Source of the DNA: Cognatishimia sp. F0-27
GTDB lineage: Bacteria; Pseudomonadota; Alphaproteobacteria; Rhodobacterales; Rhodobacteraceae
Direction: 5' to 3'
Assembly (NCBI RefSeq): GCF_020667845.1
Contig: NZ_JAFMPQ010000001.1
Coordinates: 124,001-188,000 of the forward strand
DNA: 64,000 bases
Below are positions 1 through 12,272 of this stretch, in pieces (positions within the stretch are counted from its first letter, which is position 1; the number at the start of each line of letters is the position of its first letter). The translations under genes and the position numbers were made by a program. The notes below the pieces were generated by a model, which searched no databases, had not been told where the DNA came from, and saw nothing but the letters and a program-made list of their open reading frames with translations.

Positions 1-19
1 ACACTCCCGGAGCCTTCCC

Positions 20-1030
20 ATGCCAACCGTCATCGAACCCAAGCTGATTGCCGGCAATTCCAACCAACCACTGGCAAAAGCGATCGCGCGGCGCATGTCG
101 CTCTACCGTGGCATGTCCGTCGGGCTGGTGGATGCACGGGTGGAACGTTTCAACGATCAGGAGATCTTTGTCGAAGTGTTCGAAAACGTGCGCGGGGAGG
201 ACATGTTCATCCTGCAGTCCACATCGAACCCCGCCAATGACAACCTGATGGAGCTTCTCATCATGGCGGATGCGCTGCGCCGGTCATCGGCCGCGCGGAT
301 CACCGCCGTGATCCCCTATTTCGGCTATGCCCGCCAGGATCGCCGCACCAAGGCGCGCACGCCGATCACCGCAAAGCTCGTGGCCAACATGGTTGCTGAA
401 TCCGGGATTGAGCGGGTTTTGACGATGGACCTGCACGCCGCGCAGATTCAGGGCTTTTTCGACATGCCCGTGGACAACCTCTATGCCTCTCCGATCTTCG
501 CCATCGATATTCTGAACCAGTTTGCTGGCGCGCTTTCCGATGTGATGGTCGTATCTCCGGACGTGGGCGGCGTGGCGCGGGCGCGCGAATTGGCCAAGCG
601 GATCAATGCGCCCCTCGCGATTGTCGACAAGCGCCGGGAGAAGCCGGGCGAGATCGCCGAGATGACCGTGATCGGCGATGTGACCGGCAAGAAATGCATC
701 ATTGTCGACGATATCTGCGACACGGCCGGCACGCTGTGCAAGGCTGCAGAAGTGCTGATGGAGCACGGCGCCACCGAGGTCCATGCCTATATTTCGCACG
801 GGGTCATGTCTGGCCCGGCGGTGGATCGTGTGACAAATTCCGTGATGAAATCGCTGGTGCTCACGGACACGATCCAACCCACCGAGCCGGTAGCCAATGC
901 CGCCAACATCCGCGTCTTGCCGACCGCGCCGCTTTTTGCGCAATCCATCCTGAACATCTGGAATGGCACTTCGGTTTCGTCTCTGTTCGAGACCGAGACA
1001 CTCGGCCCGATTTACGAAGGCATTCTCTAG
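20..1030 (+). CDS. prs: Ribose-phosphate pyrophosphokinase (PRPP synthetase)
   Basis: Makes PRPP from ribose 5-phosphate and ATP in the cytoplasm, for nucleotide, histidine and NAD synthesis. At 336 aa it is slightly longer than the usual 310-320, mainly through a short N-terminal lead. Visible family motifs are YFGYARQDR (ATP/ribose-5-P contacts, near residue 99), the flexible-loop region after VVVSPDVGG, and the PRPP loop [12 protein letters not shown], where most homologues read DDMIDTAGT or DDMIDTGGT. The ATG is preceded by GGAG at a suitable distance. Its stop overlaps the 3' end of the convergent DUF1801 gene by four bases. The family call is secure; the variant PRPP loop looks like a lineage feature rather than damage. 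Confidence 0.96.
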   Translation: MPTVIEPKLIAGNSNQPLAKAIARRMSLYRGMSVGLVDARVERFNDQEIFVEVFENVRGEDMFILQSTSNPANDNLMELLIMADALRRSSAARITAVIPYFGYARQDRRTKARTPITAKLVANMVAESGIERVLTMDLHAAQIQGFFDMPVDNLYASPIFAIDILNQFAGALSDVMVVSPDVGGVARARELAKRINAPLAIVDKRREKPGEIAEMTVIGDVTGKKCIIVDDICDTAGTLCKAAEVLMEHGATEVHAYISHGVMSGPAVDRVTNSVMKSLVLTDTIQPTEPVANAANIRVLPTAPLFAQSILNIWNGTSVSSLFETETLGPIYEGIL

Positions 1031-1437
1031 GATTTGAGGTGGTAGCGCAGCGCGCTCCGGATCACTTGGCGGAGCGCGTTCGGGTCTGGGTCTTGCCCGA
1101 CGTCAAACAGAATGCCGCGCGTGCCCTCATATCGAAACAGATCTCCGAAGAGGGCCTGCGCGTCGAGAATCACGCGGCTTTGGCAAGGAACAAAAAGCGC
1201 GTAATCCGCGGTTTTGGGCACGCCAAGACGCAGGGTTGTGGCCGCCCTGGTCTTGGGGGTGATATAGGCGGGCTGCCCCCATTTGAGCGTTTCCTCGACC
1301 GGACCGATCTCGGGCATGTCAGCCGCCGTTTCAAAGATCATCGCGCGCAAAGCCTGTAAAGGCGCGCGGCTATGCGCCGGGAAGGCATCGAAGGCATTCT
1401 GAACCGGCACAGAGAAAGGTGGCGATGGCGCTCCCAT
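1027..1437 (-). CDS. DUF1801 domain protein
   Basis: A 136-aa soluble protein matching the DUF1801 (YdhG-like, SRPBCC-type fold) family by its pattern: an N-terminal helix with a PLQALRAMI segment, then [12 protein letters not shown], followed by beta-rich sequence (TLRLG, YALFVPC) and a C-terminal ALRYHLKS helix. Function is unknown; members are small cytoplasmic proteins often treated as iron- or metabolite-related without firm proof. It lies between the end of the atp operon terminator and prs and is transcribed from its own start, with GGAG about ten bases upstream of the ATG. It converges on and overlaps prs by four bases. Confidence 0.8.
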   Translation of the reverse strand: MGAPSPPFSVPVQNAFDAFPAHSRAPLQALRAMIFETAADMPEIGPVEETLKWGQPAYITPKTRAATTLRLGVPKTADYALFVPCQSRVILDAQALFGDLFRYEGTRGILFDVGQDPDPNALRQVIRSALRYHLKS

Positions 1438-1645
1438 GCGTGACGGTCTCCGTTGATCTGGCCTGCCCAGGATTTGGCGGCACGTTGCACGATAACACGA
1501 AACGGCGCGGATGCCGAACCCGTGGCGCGCTGCATCCGGTCACCCGAATGGCGTCGCGCGCCGTCTTTGATCGCGAAATTGACGCTCTGCGTCTTGCTGT
1601 TTGTGGTTTTGCGGCGAAGCTGCTTCGCCATGTGCCGAAACAGAA

Positions 1646-1670
1646 AAACCCCGCCATGCAGGCGGGGTTT
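1646..1670 (-). terminator. Rho-independent terminator of the atp operon
   Basis: A perfect 10-bp stem (AAACCCCGCC/GGCGGGGTTT) with a 5-nt loop lies 23 bases beyond the atpC stop. Read on the minus strand it is followed by a T-run (TTTTTCTG), the classical intrinsic terminator layout. It would end the atpHAGDC transcript before the DUF1801 gene. Confidence 0.88.
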
Positions 1671-1692
1671 CTGATACAGGCCGGCTGTGGGT

Positions 1693-2127
1693 TCAGAGGG
1701 ACGGCTGTTTTGGGTCCAGACCGATATGCGTGCCCACGGCAACCATATCCTGAAGCAGCTTGACCGCGTCATCGACCGGGCCCGGCTCGTTCTTGAAGGT
1801 TTCCTTGGTCTGTTTGTATGCCTCGTGGGCCTCATCGACCAAAGCTTCATAGGTCGCCTGGTCCATGTCGGCGCGCGGCAGCGCCTTTTCCGCCAGAACC
1901 GACAATGTCTCACCGATCTCGGCGAAACCACCCGTGACCACGAACTCCTCGGTGCCGGTCTCGGTTTCCACGGTCAGGATACCGGGGCGCAGGGTCGTGA
2001 TGGTCGGGGCATGATCGGGCATGGCCGTCATGTCACCATCCGCGCCAGGGATCTGAACCGACTTGGCCTTCGTCGACAGGAGCATGCGCTCAGGGCTGAC
2101 GAGGTCGAATTGCATCATGTCTGCCAT
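1693..2127 (-). CDS. atpC: F1 ATP synthase epsilon subunit
   Basis: Epsilon subunit of the F1 sector, part of the central rotor stalk and a regulator of ATP hydrolysis. The 144-aa protein starts [18 protein letters not shown] and shows the N-terminal beta-sandwich signature ([20 protein letters not shown] region) and the C-terminal helical part ([15 protein letters not shown]). It is the last gene of atpHAGDC, about 78 bases after atpD, a larger gap than the others but still within one unit that ends at the adjacent terminator. The call is secure from sequence and context. Confidence 0.96.
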   Translation of the reverse strand: MADMMQFDLVSPERMLLSTKAKSVQIPGADGDMTAMPDHAPTITTLRPGILTVETETGTEEFVVTGGFAEIGETLSVLAEKALPRADMDQATYEALVDEAHEAYKQTKETFKNEPGPVDDAVKLLQDMVAVGTHIGLDPKQPSL

Positions 2128-2205
2128 GTCAATCTCCTAGGGTTGGCTCCTCCGTCCCTGCGGGCGGCGTCGCGAGACCGCCCGCAGGGCGGAAGAGCAT
2201 CTGGA

Positions 2206-4531
<2,326 letters not shown>

Positions 4532-4543
4532 TGCCGCACCTCC

Positions 4544-6082
4544 TTAAGAGAAGTCTGCGGCGAATTCGTCAATCGCGGCCTTCAGCTTGTCGGCGGCGTC
4601 ACCCTTGATCTTGGGATCTTCGTTGGTGATCCAGTCGAGGATATCCTGACGCTTGCCACGCATGTGGTTCAGCAGACCGTCTTCGAATTCCTTGACGCGG
4701 TTCACCGGCAGGTTGTCGAGGTAACCGTTGGTGCCGGCAAAGATCATGCAGACGATTTCCGAGTTGGTGAGCGGCGAATACTGCGGCTGCTTCATCATCT
4801 CGGTCAGACGCGCACCCCGGTTCAGCAAGCGCTGGGTCGAGGCGTCGAGGTCGGAGCCGAACTGGGCAAAGGCCGCCATCTCGCGATACTGGGCGAGGGA
4901 CAGTTTCACCGGACCGGCAACCGAAGACATCGCCTTGGTCTGAGCCGAGGAGCCAACGCGGGACACCGACAGACCGGTGTTCACAGCGGGGCGGATGCCC
5001 TGGAAGAACAGTTCGGTCTCGAGGAAGATCTGGCCGTCGGTGATCGAGATCACGTTGGTCGGAATAAACGCCGACACGTCGCCGCCCTGGGTTTCGATGA
5101 TCGGCAGCGCCGTCAGCGAACCGCCACCATTGTCTTCGTTGAGCTTCGCAGAACGCTCGAGCAGGCGCGAGTGGAGGTAGAAAACGTCACCCGGATACGC
5201 TTCGCGGCCCGGCGGACGGCGGAGCAGCAGGGACATCTGGCGATAGGCCACGGCTTGTTTGGAGAGGTCATCATAGATGATCAGCGCGTGACGGCCATTG
5301 TCACGGAAATGCTCGGCCATCGCGGTCGCGGCATAGGGTGCGAGGAACTGCATCGGCGCCGGGTCGGAGGCGGTTGCCGCCACGACGATCGAGTATTCGA
5401 TTGCGCCGGTTTCTTCGAGCTTCTTCACCAGCTGCGCCACGGTGGAGCGCTTCTGGCCGATCGCAACATAGACGCAGTAGAGCTTCTTGCTCTCGTCGTC
5501 GCCCGCGGCGTCGTTGTAGGACTTCTGGTTCAGGATCGCGTCGAGCGCCACGGCAGTCTTGCCGGTCTGACGGTCACCAATGATCAGCTCCCGCTGGCCA
5601 CGGCCGATCGGGATCATCGCGTCCACAGCCTTGAGACCGGTCGCCATCGGCTCATGCACCGATTTACGCGGGATGATGCCCGGCGCCTTCACGTCCGCAA
5701 CGCGGCGTTCGGAAGTTTCGATCGGGCCCTTGCCGTCAAGCGGGTTGCCAAGACCGTCCACAACGCGACCAAGCAGAGCGTCGCCCGCGGGCACGTCCAC
5801 GATCGCGTTGGTGCGCTTGACGGTGTCGCCTTCCTTGATGTCCCGGTCAGAGCCGAAGATCACGACGCCGACATTGTCGGTTTCGAGGTTCAGCGCCATG
5901 CCCTGGATGCCGCCGGGGAACTCGACCATCTCACCGGCCTGAATGTTGTCGAGGCCGTAGACGCGCGCGATGCCGTCACCAACGGAGAGCACGCGGCCCA
6001 CCTCGGCAACTTCGGCTTCCTGCCCGAAGTTCTTGATCTGGTCCTTCAGGATCGCAGAAATCTCTGCTGCTTGGATACCCAT
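4544..6082 (-). CDS. atpA: F1 ATP synthase alpha subunit
   Basis: Non-catalytic nucleotide-binding subunit of F1. The 512-aa protein has the P-loop GDRQTGKT at residues 169-176, the ATPase alpha/beta signature region [17 protein letters not shown], and the catalytic arginine of that signature that reaches into the beta active site. Its ATG directly follows the TAA of atpH with no gap (TAAATG), so translation is probably coupled. Confidence 0.99.
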   Translation of the reverse strand: MGIQAAEISAILKDQIKNFGQEAEVAEVGRVLSVGDGIARVYGLDNIQAGEMVEFPGGIQGMALNLETDNVGVVIFGSDRDIKEGDTVKRTNAIVDVPAGDALLGRVVDGLGNPLDGKGPIETSERRVADVKAPGIIPRKSVHEPMATGLKAVDAMIPIGRGQRELIIGDRQTGKTAVALDAILNQKSYNDAAGDDESKKLYCVYVAIGQKRSTVAQLVKKLEETGAIEYSIVVAATASDPAPMQFLAPYAATAMAEHFRDNGRHALIIYDDLSKQAVAYRQMSLLLRRPPGREAYPGDVFYLHSRLLERSAKLNEDNGGGSLTALPIIETQGGDVSAFIPTNVISITDGQIFLETELFFQGIRPAVNTGLSVSRVGSSAQTKAMSSVAGPVKLSLAQYREMAAFAQFGSDLDASTQRLLNRGARLTEMMKQPQYSPLTNSEIVCMIFAGTNGYLDNLPVNRVKEFEDGLLNHMRGKRQDILDWITNEDPKIKGDAADKLKAAIDEFAADFS

Positions 6083-6643
6083 TTATCCGACCTCTTTCAT
6101 TGCATTCTGGAGGGAGTTGAGCTTCGCGCGGATCGACGTGTCGATCATCTTGGAGCCCACCTTGACAACAAGACCGCCGATGAGGCTCTCATCAACGGTC
6201 GCTTTGATCTTGACGTCCTTGCCCACGGAGGCCTTGAGCGTCTCGGAAAGTTTCTTCTGCTGCGCCGCGCTGAGCGCTGTGGCGGAGGCCACTTCTGCGG
6301 TCACCTCGCCTTTTTCTTCCGCGATCATCTCGCGCAGACCCGCGATCATGTGCGGCACAACGAACAGCCGGCGTTTCTGGGCCATCAGGCGCAGCGCGTT
6401 CTGCATCGCGGGAAGCAGGCCCATCTTGGCGGCCACGGCACCGATTGCGGCTTCCTGGGCGTCCCGCCCGTAGACCGGCGATCCGATCAGGTCCCGAAGG
6501 TCAGCGCTGTCCGAAAGAGCGGCTGAGAGATCGTCCAGATTGCCTTCGAGCGTGGAGAGGTCACCCCCCTCCTTCGCGATTTCGAAGACGGCGGAGGCAT
6601 AGCGATCGGCAATGCCGGAGGAAATCGAGGCTGATTCAGACAC
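6083..6643 (-). CDS. atpH: F1 ATP synthase delta subunit
   Basis: Peripheral-stalk (OSCP-like) subunit joining F1 to the b subunits. I choose a GTG start that gives 186 aa beginning with Ser-Glu-Ser-Ala-Ser-Ile, because GGAAGGG sits just upstream and the length then matches the family; the open frame runs about 122 codons further upstream, but that part does not read like protein. The C-terminal half carries the conserved segment [19 protein letters not shown]-like sequence (the delta signature) near residue 150. It is the first gene of the operon. F0 genes are absent here, as is normal in alphaproteobacteria, where atpIBEF lies elsewhere. Confidence 0.94.
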   Translation of the reverse strand: MSESASISSGIADRYASAVFEIAKEGGDLSTLEGNLDDLSAALSDSADLRDLIGSPVYGRDAQEAAIGAVAAKMGLLPAMQNALRLMAQKRRLFVVPHMIAGLREMIAEEKGEVTAEVASATALSAAQQKKLSETLKASVGKDVKIKATVDESLIGGLVVKVGSKMIDTSIRAKLNSLQNAMKEVG

Positions 6644-7059
6644 GTCCACCCTTCCGATATATGACCCCCGTGACGCGCCGGAGAAGCACCGGGCATCCGA
6701 GGGTCTGGTCCCATCCCGCAAGGTGCGCGGGACACAAAAGTCGCGGCGGATGTAGCAGAGCCTTTTCGCACCCGCAACATGGTAACGTCGAAAGTCGTAG
6801 AGCCCAAACCCCTTGTTTTCGGGGCTTTGTCTCTGAGTGCGACTTTGTGCGCGCCCCAGTTTGGCAAAAAACACCAGCACGAGGCACCGCTTAGACGAGT
6901 CGCCCCGCCGCAGCGCGGCAGTATCGCGGGCGTCACGCCTCCCCGGATTCTTTTCGTCGGAAAGAGACACCGGCCGCATCGCCGGGCTCATCCGACGCGA
7001 CGCAGGCACGACACGACGCCCTTGAGAATCATCGCCCCGGTCAGACTGCGTGCCCGAAT
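6644..7059. promoter_or_regulatory. Leader/promoter region of the atp operon
   Basis: A 416-base spacer between the methyltransferase gene and atpH, both read leftward, so it must hold the atp promoter and 5' leader. Open frames crossing it on both strands have unnatural composition. It contains a CCCC/GGGG short hairpin near 6809-6823, too weak to call a terminator. I could not fix a -35/-10 pair by eye. Confidence 0.5.
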
Positions 7060-7815
7060 TCAGACCGGTTTGGCGCTTTTTGCGGGTTTCGGGCTGAGCA
7101 CGTCCAGCGGGTTGAGGACCCGCGCCGCCTCTCCGACGCCGCGGCGCCGCGGCGGATGCCTCTTGGAGGCGATCACCATCATCACCCCACCGGCCATGAT
7201 GGCCGGGATTGCGCGGCCGGTCTGCTCCCAGAAGCCCGCGGTTTTCATCCAGAAGCGACGCGTCGACGGGGGTTGATACAAGACGGAAACATGGTCCTCC
7301 GGAACAAAATCATGCCGCTTGAGCTGGGTTTCGAGCTGGGACAGCGAATAGGGTCGCCCGTATCCGAAGGGCGTGGCGTCTGACCGCGCCCAGAGCCCAG
7401 ATCGGTTTGGCAGGATGAAGAGCGCCTGCCCACCCGGCCCCAACACGCGGTAGCATTCGTCGAGCAAGGCCGAAGGCTGCTCGGAGGTTTCCAATCCATG
7501 CATCAGAACGAGCCGATCCACGTGGCCGGTTTCCAGAGGCCATTGGGTTTCTTCGCTGAGCACCGAAACATTGGACAGACCGGGCGGCCACGGCATCACC
7601 CCCTGCGGAGCGGGCATCAACGCGATGACCCGCCGCGACGCCTGAAGATAGGGGCGCAGCAAGGGCGCGGCAAATCCGTAGCCCACCACCGTGCGCCCCT
7701 TGGCCTTCTCTGCCGGCCAGAAGGCGGTCATCTGGTCCCGGATCACCTTCTGCGCCGCGCGACCCAGCGCGCTGCGGTAGTAGAAATCGCGAAGGGATCC
7801 GACATCGAGATGCAT
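7060..7815 (-). CDS. Class I SAM-dependent methyltransferase
   Basis: A 251-aa protein with a degenerate Rossmann methyltransferase fold: an N-terminal helical lead ([19 protein letters not shown]), a motif I-like strand [15 protein letters not shown], the post-I acidic region replaced by VIALMPAP, motif II/III regions [11 protein letters not shown] and [19 protein letters not shown], and a basic C-terminal tail. The motif I glycines are reduced compared with typical enzymes, so substrate and even activity are uncertain. It is divergent from gloB with only 56 bases between them, an arrangement I recall as common in alphaproteobacteria. Methyltransferase_11-type assignment is by pattern only. 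Confidence 0.8.
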   Translation of the reverse strand: MHLDVGSLRDFYYRSALGRAAQKVIRDQMTAFWPAEKAKGRTVVGYGFAAPLLRPYLQASRRVIALMPAPQGVMPWPPGLSNVSVLSEETQWPLETGHVDRLVLMHGLETSEQPSALLDECYRVLGPGGQALFILPNRSGLWARSDATPFGYGRPYSLSQLETQLKRHDFVPEDHVSVLYQPPSTRRFWMKTAGFWEQTGRAIPAIMAGGVMMVIASKRHPPRRRGVGEAARVLNPLDVLSPKPAKSAKPV

Positions 7816-7871
7816 TGCGGACGGGCCCGGTATGGGGTTGACTGCGGGTATCCTGACAAAGCCTGCGAGGA

Positions 7872-8654
7872 ATGACCATGCCTTCCGAGACCCAATCGCT
7901 CGACATCGTGACCGTTCCCTGTCTGTCGGACAATTATGCCTATCTGGTCAACGGTCCCGATGGCGTGGCGCTGATCGACGCGCCGGAAGCCGGTCCGATT
8001 GTCGACGCGCTCGAGTCGCGCGGCTGGTCTCTCGGGGTGATTATGCTCACGCATCATCACCATGACCACACGGGCGCCGTGGCGGAACTGCGTGAGAAAT
8101 ATGACTGCCCAGTCATGGGACCGCGGGCCGAGGAAGCGAAACTCCCGCCTCTGTCCATGGCACTGGACCCCGGCTTTTCGGGCGGTAGCGGCGCGGGACA
8201 TTGCGACGTGATCGCCGTGCCTGGCCACACGCTGGGTCATATCGCGTTCCATTACCCGAAGGCCGGCGCGGTGTTTACCGCTGATAGCCTCATGGCGCTT
8301 GGCTGCGGACGGATTTTCGAAGGCACGCCCGACATGATGTGGGAGAGCCTTTCCAAATTGGCCGCACTCCCGCCTGAAACGATGGTTTATTCCGGGCATG
8401 AATACACCAAGGCCAACGCCGCGTTTGCGCTCACTATTGAACCGGACAACCCGCGCCTTATCTCTCGGGTAACCGCGGTCGATGCGGCCCGGGCCGATGG
8501 GCGGCCCACGGCGCAGGTTCCCCTGTCCGAAGAATTGCACACCAACCCGTTCCTGCGCGCCGGTGTTCCCGGCGTGAAGCGCAGCCTCGGCATGGAAACC
8601 GCCACAGACGCAGAGGTTTTCGCCGAGATCCGAGGCCGCAAGGACCGGTTCTGA
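7872..8654 (+). CDS. gloB: Hydroxyacylglutathione hydrolase (glyoxalase II)
   Basis: Hydrolyses S-D-lactoylglutathione to D-lactate and glutathione, the second step of methylglyoxal detoxification. The 260-aa metallo-beta-lactamase-fold protein has the dinuclear metal motif THHHHDHTG near residue 60, the later ligand histidines in [12 protein letters not shown] and YSGHEYT, the bridging aspartate in [17 protein letters not shown], and the glutathione-binding C-terminal helix with a [13 protein letters not shown] region. Two in-frame starts are possible (MTM); the GAGG upstream fits the first. Length is normal for the family. The call is secure. Confidence 0.95.
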   Translation: MTMPSETQSLDIVTVPCLSDNYAYLVNGPDGVALIDAPEAGPIVDALESRGWSLGVIMLTHHHHDHTGAVAELREKYDCPVMGPRAEEAKLPPLSMALDPGFSGGSGAGHCDVIAVPGHTLGHIAFHYPKAGAVFTADSLMALGCGRIFEGTPDMMWESLSKLAALPPETMVYSGHEYTKANAAFALTIEPDNPRLISRVTAVDAARADGRPTAQVPLSEELHTNPFLRAGVPGVKRSLGMETATDAEVFAEIRGRKDRF

Positions 8655-8806
8655 TCAAAAGCGCATCGCGGGGCTGCGGCACACCGTCAATGTGAACGCG
8701 AATTGTTCAGAAAAAACTTGAAGCCGGGGGATAATCGACCAAACTTTAATACTATGAGGCAATGCTGATCCTCGCGGATCCGCCCAGACAGGAAGGAGCA
8801 CGGCCA

Positions 8807-11137
8807 GTGCCTTCATTCTCGAACACACTAGAGCAAGCGATTCACGCAGCTTTGGCGCTCGCAAATTCCCGCAGCCACGAGTTTGCGACGCTCGAACATC
8901 TCCTGCTGGCGCTGATTGACGAACCCGATGCACAGCGCGTGATGAAAGCCTGTAGCGTCGATACGGAAGAGCTCCGCACAACGCTGGTGGAATTCATTGA
9001 CGAGGATCTGTCCAACCTCGTCACCGATATCGAAGGGTCCGAAGCGGTTCCGACCGCTGCCTTCCAACGCGTGATCCAGCGCGCCGCAATCCATGTGCAG
9101 TCTTCGGGCCGCACGGAGGTCACGGGTGCAAACGTGCTCGTTGCCATTTTTGCCGAGCGCGAGAGCAACGCGGCCTATTTCCTTCAGGAACAGGACATGA
9201 CCCGCTACGACGCGGTCAACTTCATCGCTCATGGTGTGGCCAAGAACCCGGCCTATGGCGAAAGCCGCCCGGTTCAGGGCGCGTCGGAGGATGACGAACC
9301 GCAGGAGCAGGCGGAGCAGGCCTCCTCCGGGTCGGACAAGGAATCCGCGCTGGCGAAATACTGTGTCGATCTGAACGCGAAATCGCGGGAAGGCGATATT
9401 GACCCGCTGATCGGTCGCGACTCCGAAGTGGAGCGTTGCATTCAGGTGCTCTGCCGCCGTCGCAAGAACAACCCGCTTCTGGTGGGGGATCCCGGCGTGG
9501 GCAAAACGGCAATCGCCGAAGGTCTTGCGCGCAAGATCGTAGCGGGCGAGACGCCCGAGGTCCTGTCGGAAACCACGATCTATTCGCTCGACATGGGTGC
9601 GCTGCTGGCTGGCACACGGTATCGCGGTGACTTCGAAGAGCGGCTCAAGGCGGTTGTGCAAGAGCTTGAAGAGCATCCCGACGCCGTTCTCTTCATTGAC
9701 GAAATCCACACCGTGATCGGCGCGGGCGCCACCTCCGGCGGGGCGATGGATGCATCGAACCTGCTCAAGCCCGCCCTTCAGGGCGGCAAGCTCCGGACCA
9801 TGGGTTCCACCACCTACAAGGAATTCCGCCAGCATTTCGAAAAGGATCGGGCCCTGTCCCGGCGCTTCCAGAAGATCGACGTGAACGAGCCTTCGGTCGA
9901 GGACACGATCAAGATCCTCAAGGGGCTCAAGCCGTATTTCGAGGATCACCACTCGGTCAAATACACTGCCGATGCGGTCAAGACGGCCGTGGAACTGTCC
10001 GCGCGCTACATCAATGACCGCAAATTGCCTGACAAGGCGATCGACGTCATCGACGAAGCCGGCGCGGCACAGCACCTTGTTGCGGCGTCAAAGCGGCGCA
10101 AGTCCATTGGCACCAAGGAGATCGAGGCCGTCGTGGCCAAGATCGCACGCATCCCGCCCAAGAACGTGTCCAAGGACGATGCCGAAGTGCTCAAGGATCT
10201 GGAGGCAACGCTCAAGCGCGTGGTCTTCGGGCAGGACGATGCCATCGTGGCGTTGAGCTCGGCGATCAAGCTGGCGCGCGCCGGGCTGCGCGAACCGGAG
10301 AAGCCCATCGGCAACTATCTCTTCGCCGGGCCGACCGGTGTCGGCAAGACCGAGGTGGCCAAGCAATTGGCCGATAGCCTCGGGGTCGAATTGCTGCGCT
10401 TCGATATGTCCGAATATATGGAGAAGCACGCGGTCAGCCGGCTGATCGGTGCGCCCCCGGGCTATGTGGGCTTCGATCAGGGTGGTCAGCTCACCGATGG
10501 CGTCGATCAGCACCCGCATTGTGTGCTGCTTCTCGACGAGATCGAGAAGGCGCACCCGGATGTCTACAACATCCTGCTTCAGGTCATGGATCACGGCACG
10601 CTGACCGATCATAACGGCAGGACGGTGGATTTCCGCAATGTGATCCTGATCATGACCTCCAATGCCGGCGCTGCGGATATGGCCAAGGCGGCAATCGGCT
10701 TTGGCCGCGATCGCCGCGAGGGCGAGGACACCGCCGCGATCGAGCGGACGTTCACACCCGAATTCCGCAACCGGCTCGATGCTGTGATCAGCTTCCAGCC
10801 GCTGCCGAAATCGGTGATCCTGCAGGTGGTCGAGAAGTTCGTGCTTCAGCTTGAGGCGCAGCTCATGGATCGCAACGTGACCATCGAACTGACCAAGCCC
10901 GCCGCCGAATGGCTTGCGGACCGTGGTTACGACGAGAAAATGGGCGCCCGCCCGCTGGGTCGCGTGATCCAGGAGCACATCAAGAAACCGCTCGCGGAGG
11001 AGCTTCTCTTCGGCAAGCTGGCCAAAGGGGGTGTCGTGAAAGTGGCCGTGAAGGATGGCAAGCTCGAACTGAAGCTCGACGGGCCGGACAGCCCGCGGCT
11101 GGGGTCCAAGAAGCCGCCGCTTCTGACCGCCGAGTGA
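8807..11137 (+). CDS. clpA: ATP-dependent Clp protease ATP-binding subunit ClpA
   Basis: AAA+ unfoldase that feeds substrates to ClpP. I choose the GTG start (protein begins Val/Met-Pro-Ser-Phe-Ser) because GGAAGGAG lies nine bases upstream; an ATG 15 codons earlier lacks a site. The 776-aa protein has an N-terminal double Clp-N repeat (residues about 1-150, with [13 protein letters not shown]), AAA domain D1 with GDPGVGKT (near 227) and D2 with [12 protein letters not shown] (near 508), and the ClpP-binding loop region in D2. An acidic linker follows the N domain. There is no ClpB-type middle domain, so ClpA rather than ClpB. No clpS lies directly upstream here. Confidence 0.96.
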   Translation: MPSFSNTLEQAIHAALALANSRSHEFATLEHLLLALIDEPDAQRVMKACSVDTEELRTTLVEFIDEDLSNLVTDIEGSEAVPTAAFQRVIQRAAIHVQSSGRTEVTGANVLVAIFAERESNAAYFLQEQDMTRYDAVNFIAHGVAKNPAYGESRPVQGASEDDEPQEQAEQASSGSDKESALAKYCVDLNAKSREGDIDPLIGRDSEVERCIQVLCRRRKNNPLLVGDPGVGKTAIAEGLARKIVAGETPEVLSETTIYSLDMGALLAGTRYRGDFEERLKAVVQELEEHPDAVLFIDEIHTVIGAGATSGGAMDASNLLKPALQGGKLRTMGSTTYKEFRQHFEKDRALSRRFQKIDVNEPSVEDTIKILKGLKPYFEDHHSVKYTADAVKTAVELSARYINDRKLPDKAIDVIDEAGAAQHLVAASKRRKSIGTKEIEAVVAKIARIPPKNVSKDDAEVLKDLEATLKRVVFGQDDAIVALSSAIKLARAGLREPEKPIGNYLFAGPTGVGKTEVAKQLADSLGVELLRFDMSEYMEKHAVSRLIGAPPGYVGFDQGGQLTDGVDQHPHCVLLLDEIEKAHPDVYNILLQVMDHGTLTDHNGRTVDFRNVILIMTSNAGAADMAKAAIGFGRDRREGEDTAAIERTFTPEFRNRLDAVISFQPLPKSVILQVVEKFVLQLEAQLMDRNVTIELTKPAAEWLADRGYDEKMGARPLGRVIQEHIKKPLAEELLFGKLAKGGVVKVAVKDGKLELKLDGPDSPRLGSKKPPLLTAE

Positions 11138-11162
11138 CCACAAGTTCTCCCACTGAACGCAG

Positions 11163-11184
11163 CAGCGCCCCTCGGGCGCTGTTT
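11163..11184 (+). terminator. Intrinsic terminator after clpA
   Basis: A perfect stem CAGCGCCC/GGGCGCTG with a 3-nt loop lies 25 bases after the clpA stop and is followed by TTTGCATG. The T-run is short but the position is right. It also lies just upstream of the start proposed for the M23 peptidase, so that gene would need a promoter overlapping or following the hairpin. Confidence 0.7.
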
Positions 11185-11202
11185 GCATGTTCGACCCATG
11201 CG

Positions 11203-12222
11203 TTGCGGTTTCGCATCCCGCGGAGATTGCGCAACTGCCTGAAATCCGTCGGTGCAGGCAGTGTCGCGGCACTGGCGGGCGCTCTCTCAGCGCAGGCAGA
11301 CCCTTTCCTGCATTGGCCGGTCGACTGCGTCCCCGGGCAAACCTGCGTTATCGAGGACTATGTCGATATCGACCCCGGGCCCGGCTCCCTCGACTATCGC
11401 TGTGGTCTGAAAACCCGCGACGGTCATAGCGGAACGGACATCTCCGTGGTCACCTTCGAGGCCATGGACTCCGGTGTCGCGGTGCTTGCCGCCGCTGGCG
11501 GACGCGTCGAAGCCGTGCGGGACGGCATGGCCGACCAGGCCGCAACCGCAGAAACCCGCGCGGATATCGCCGGACGGGAATGCGGCAACGCCGTGCGCAT
11601 CCGGCACGCCAACGGGTATCAGACGCTTTATTGCCACCTGAAGAACGGATCCGTCGCCGTGGCACCCGGCCAGACGGTCGAGGCCCGCGCGCCCATCGCA
11701 GCCGTCGGGTTGAGCGGGCTGACCAACAACCCGCACCTGCACCTGACGGTGATCGACCCGGGCGGGCAGACGATTTCCCCCTTTGATCCGCAGGCGCAGG
11801 CAGAGACCTGCGCCGCTCCGGGGGCGGCGACGGTGCCAGAAAGCCTCTGGATTGATCCCCGCCCTTACACCCGCACCGGGTATTTTACCGCGGGCTTTTC
11901 CGACGCAGTGCCGGAATTCAACGCCGTGCGCGACGGGTCCGCCCGTCGGACCGAGATCGCCCGCACCGATGCGATGGTGCTCTATGTCTATGCGTTCGAG
12001 CCAGAGGACGGTGACCGGATCGACTTCACGATCCTGCATGACGGCACGCCGATCTTCCGTGACACAAGCGTGCTCGACGCGCCCCGGGATCGGATCTTTC
12101 GCGCCAGCGGGCGCCGCGCGCCCCCTGAGGGCTGGCCTGCTGGCGCGTATCGGGGATACGTTCTGCATTGGCGTAATGACAGGCTGATCGCCACACGGCA
12201 CGCGGATGTCATCGTGCGCTAA
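11203..12222 (+). CDS. Secreted M23 family (LytM-type) metallopeptidase
   Basis: Predicted exported peptidoglycan endopeptidase or LytM-like factor. The start is uncertain: no in-frame ATG lies near the plausible N-terminus, and a TTG at 11203 gives a convincing signal peptide (basic RFRIPRRLR, then a small-residue core ending ALSAQA before DPFLHWPVD). The M23 domain holds the zinc-ligand motif GHSGTDI (near residue 75) and the HLHLTV pair (near residue 180), so the catalytic ligands are intact. A C-terminal beta-rich part of about 130 residues follows, with no recognised domain. The frame stays open far upstream into clpA, which is an overlap artefact. It is followed by the DUF898 gene. Confidence 0.82.
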   Translation: MRFRIPRRLRNCLKSVGAGSVAALAGALSAQADPFLHWPVDCVPGQTCVIEDYVDIDPGPGSLDYRCGLKTRDGHSGTDISVVTFEAMDSGVAVLAAAGGRVEAVRDGMADQAATAETRADIAGRECGNAVRIRHANGYQTLYCHLKNGSVAVAPGQTVEARAPIAAVGLSGLTNNPHLHLTVIDPGGQTISPFDPQAQAETCAAPGAATVPESLWIDPRPYTRTGYFTAGFSDAVPEFNAVRDGSARRTEIARTDAMVLYVYAFEPEDGDRIDFTILHDGTPIFRDTSVLDAPRDRIFRASGRRAPPEGWPAGAYRGYVLHWRNDRLIATRHADVIVR

Positions 12223-12272
12223 GCGCTCGGCCGCAACTTGCCCCGGGCTCGCGCTTCCGGCATTGTCGCGGC

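Noticed and set aside
6800-6830. Terminator for the methyltransferase gene
   Set aside because: Only a four-pair CCCC/GGGG stem with a long loop and no good T-run.
8701-8760. Heat-shock-type promoter of clpA (CTTGAA box)
   Set aside because: A CTTGAA box is present but no matching downstream CCCCAT-like box at the right distance could be found.
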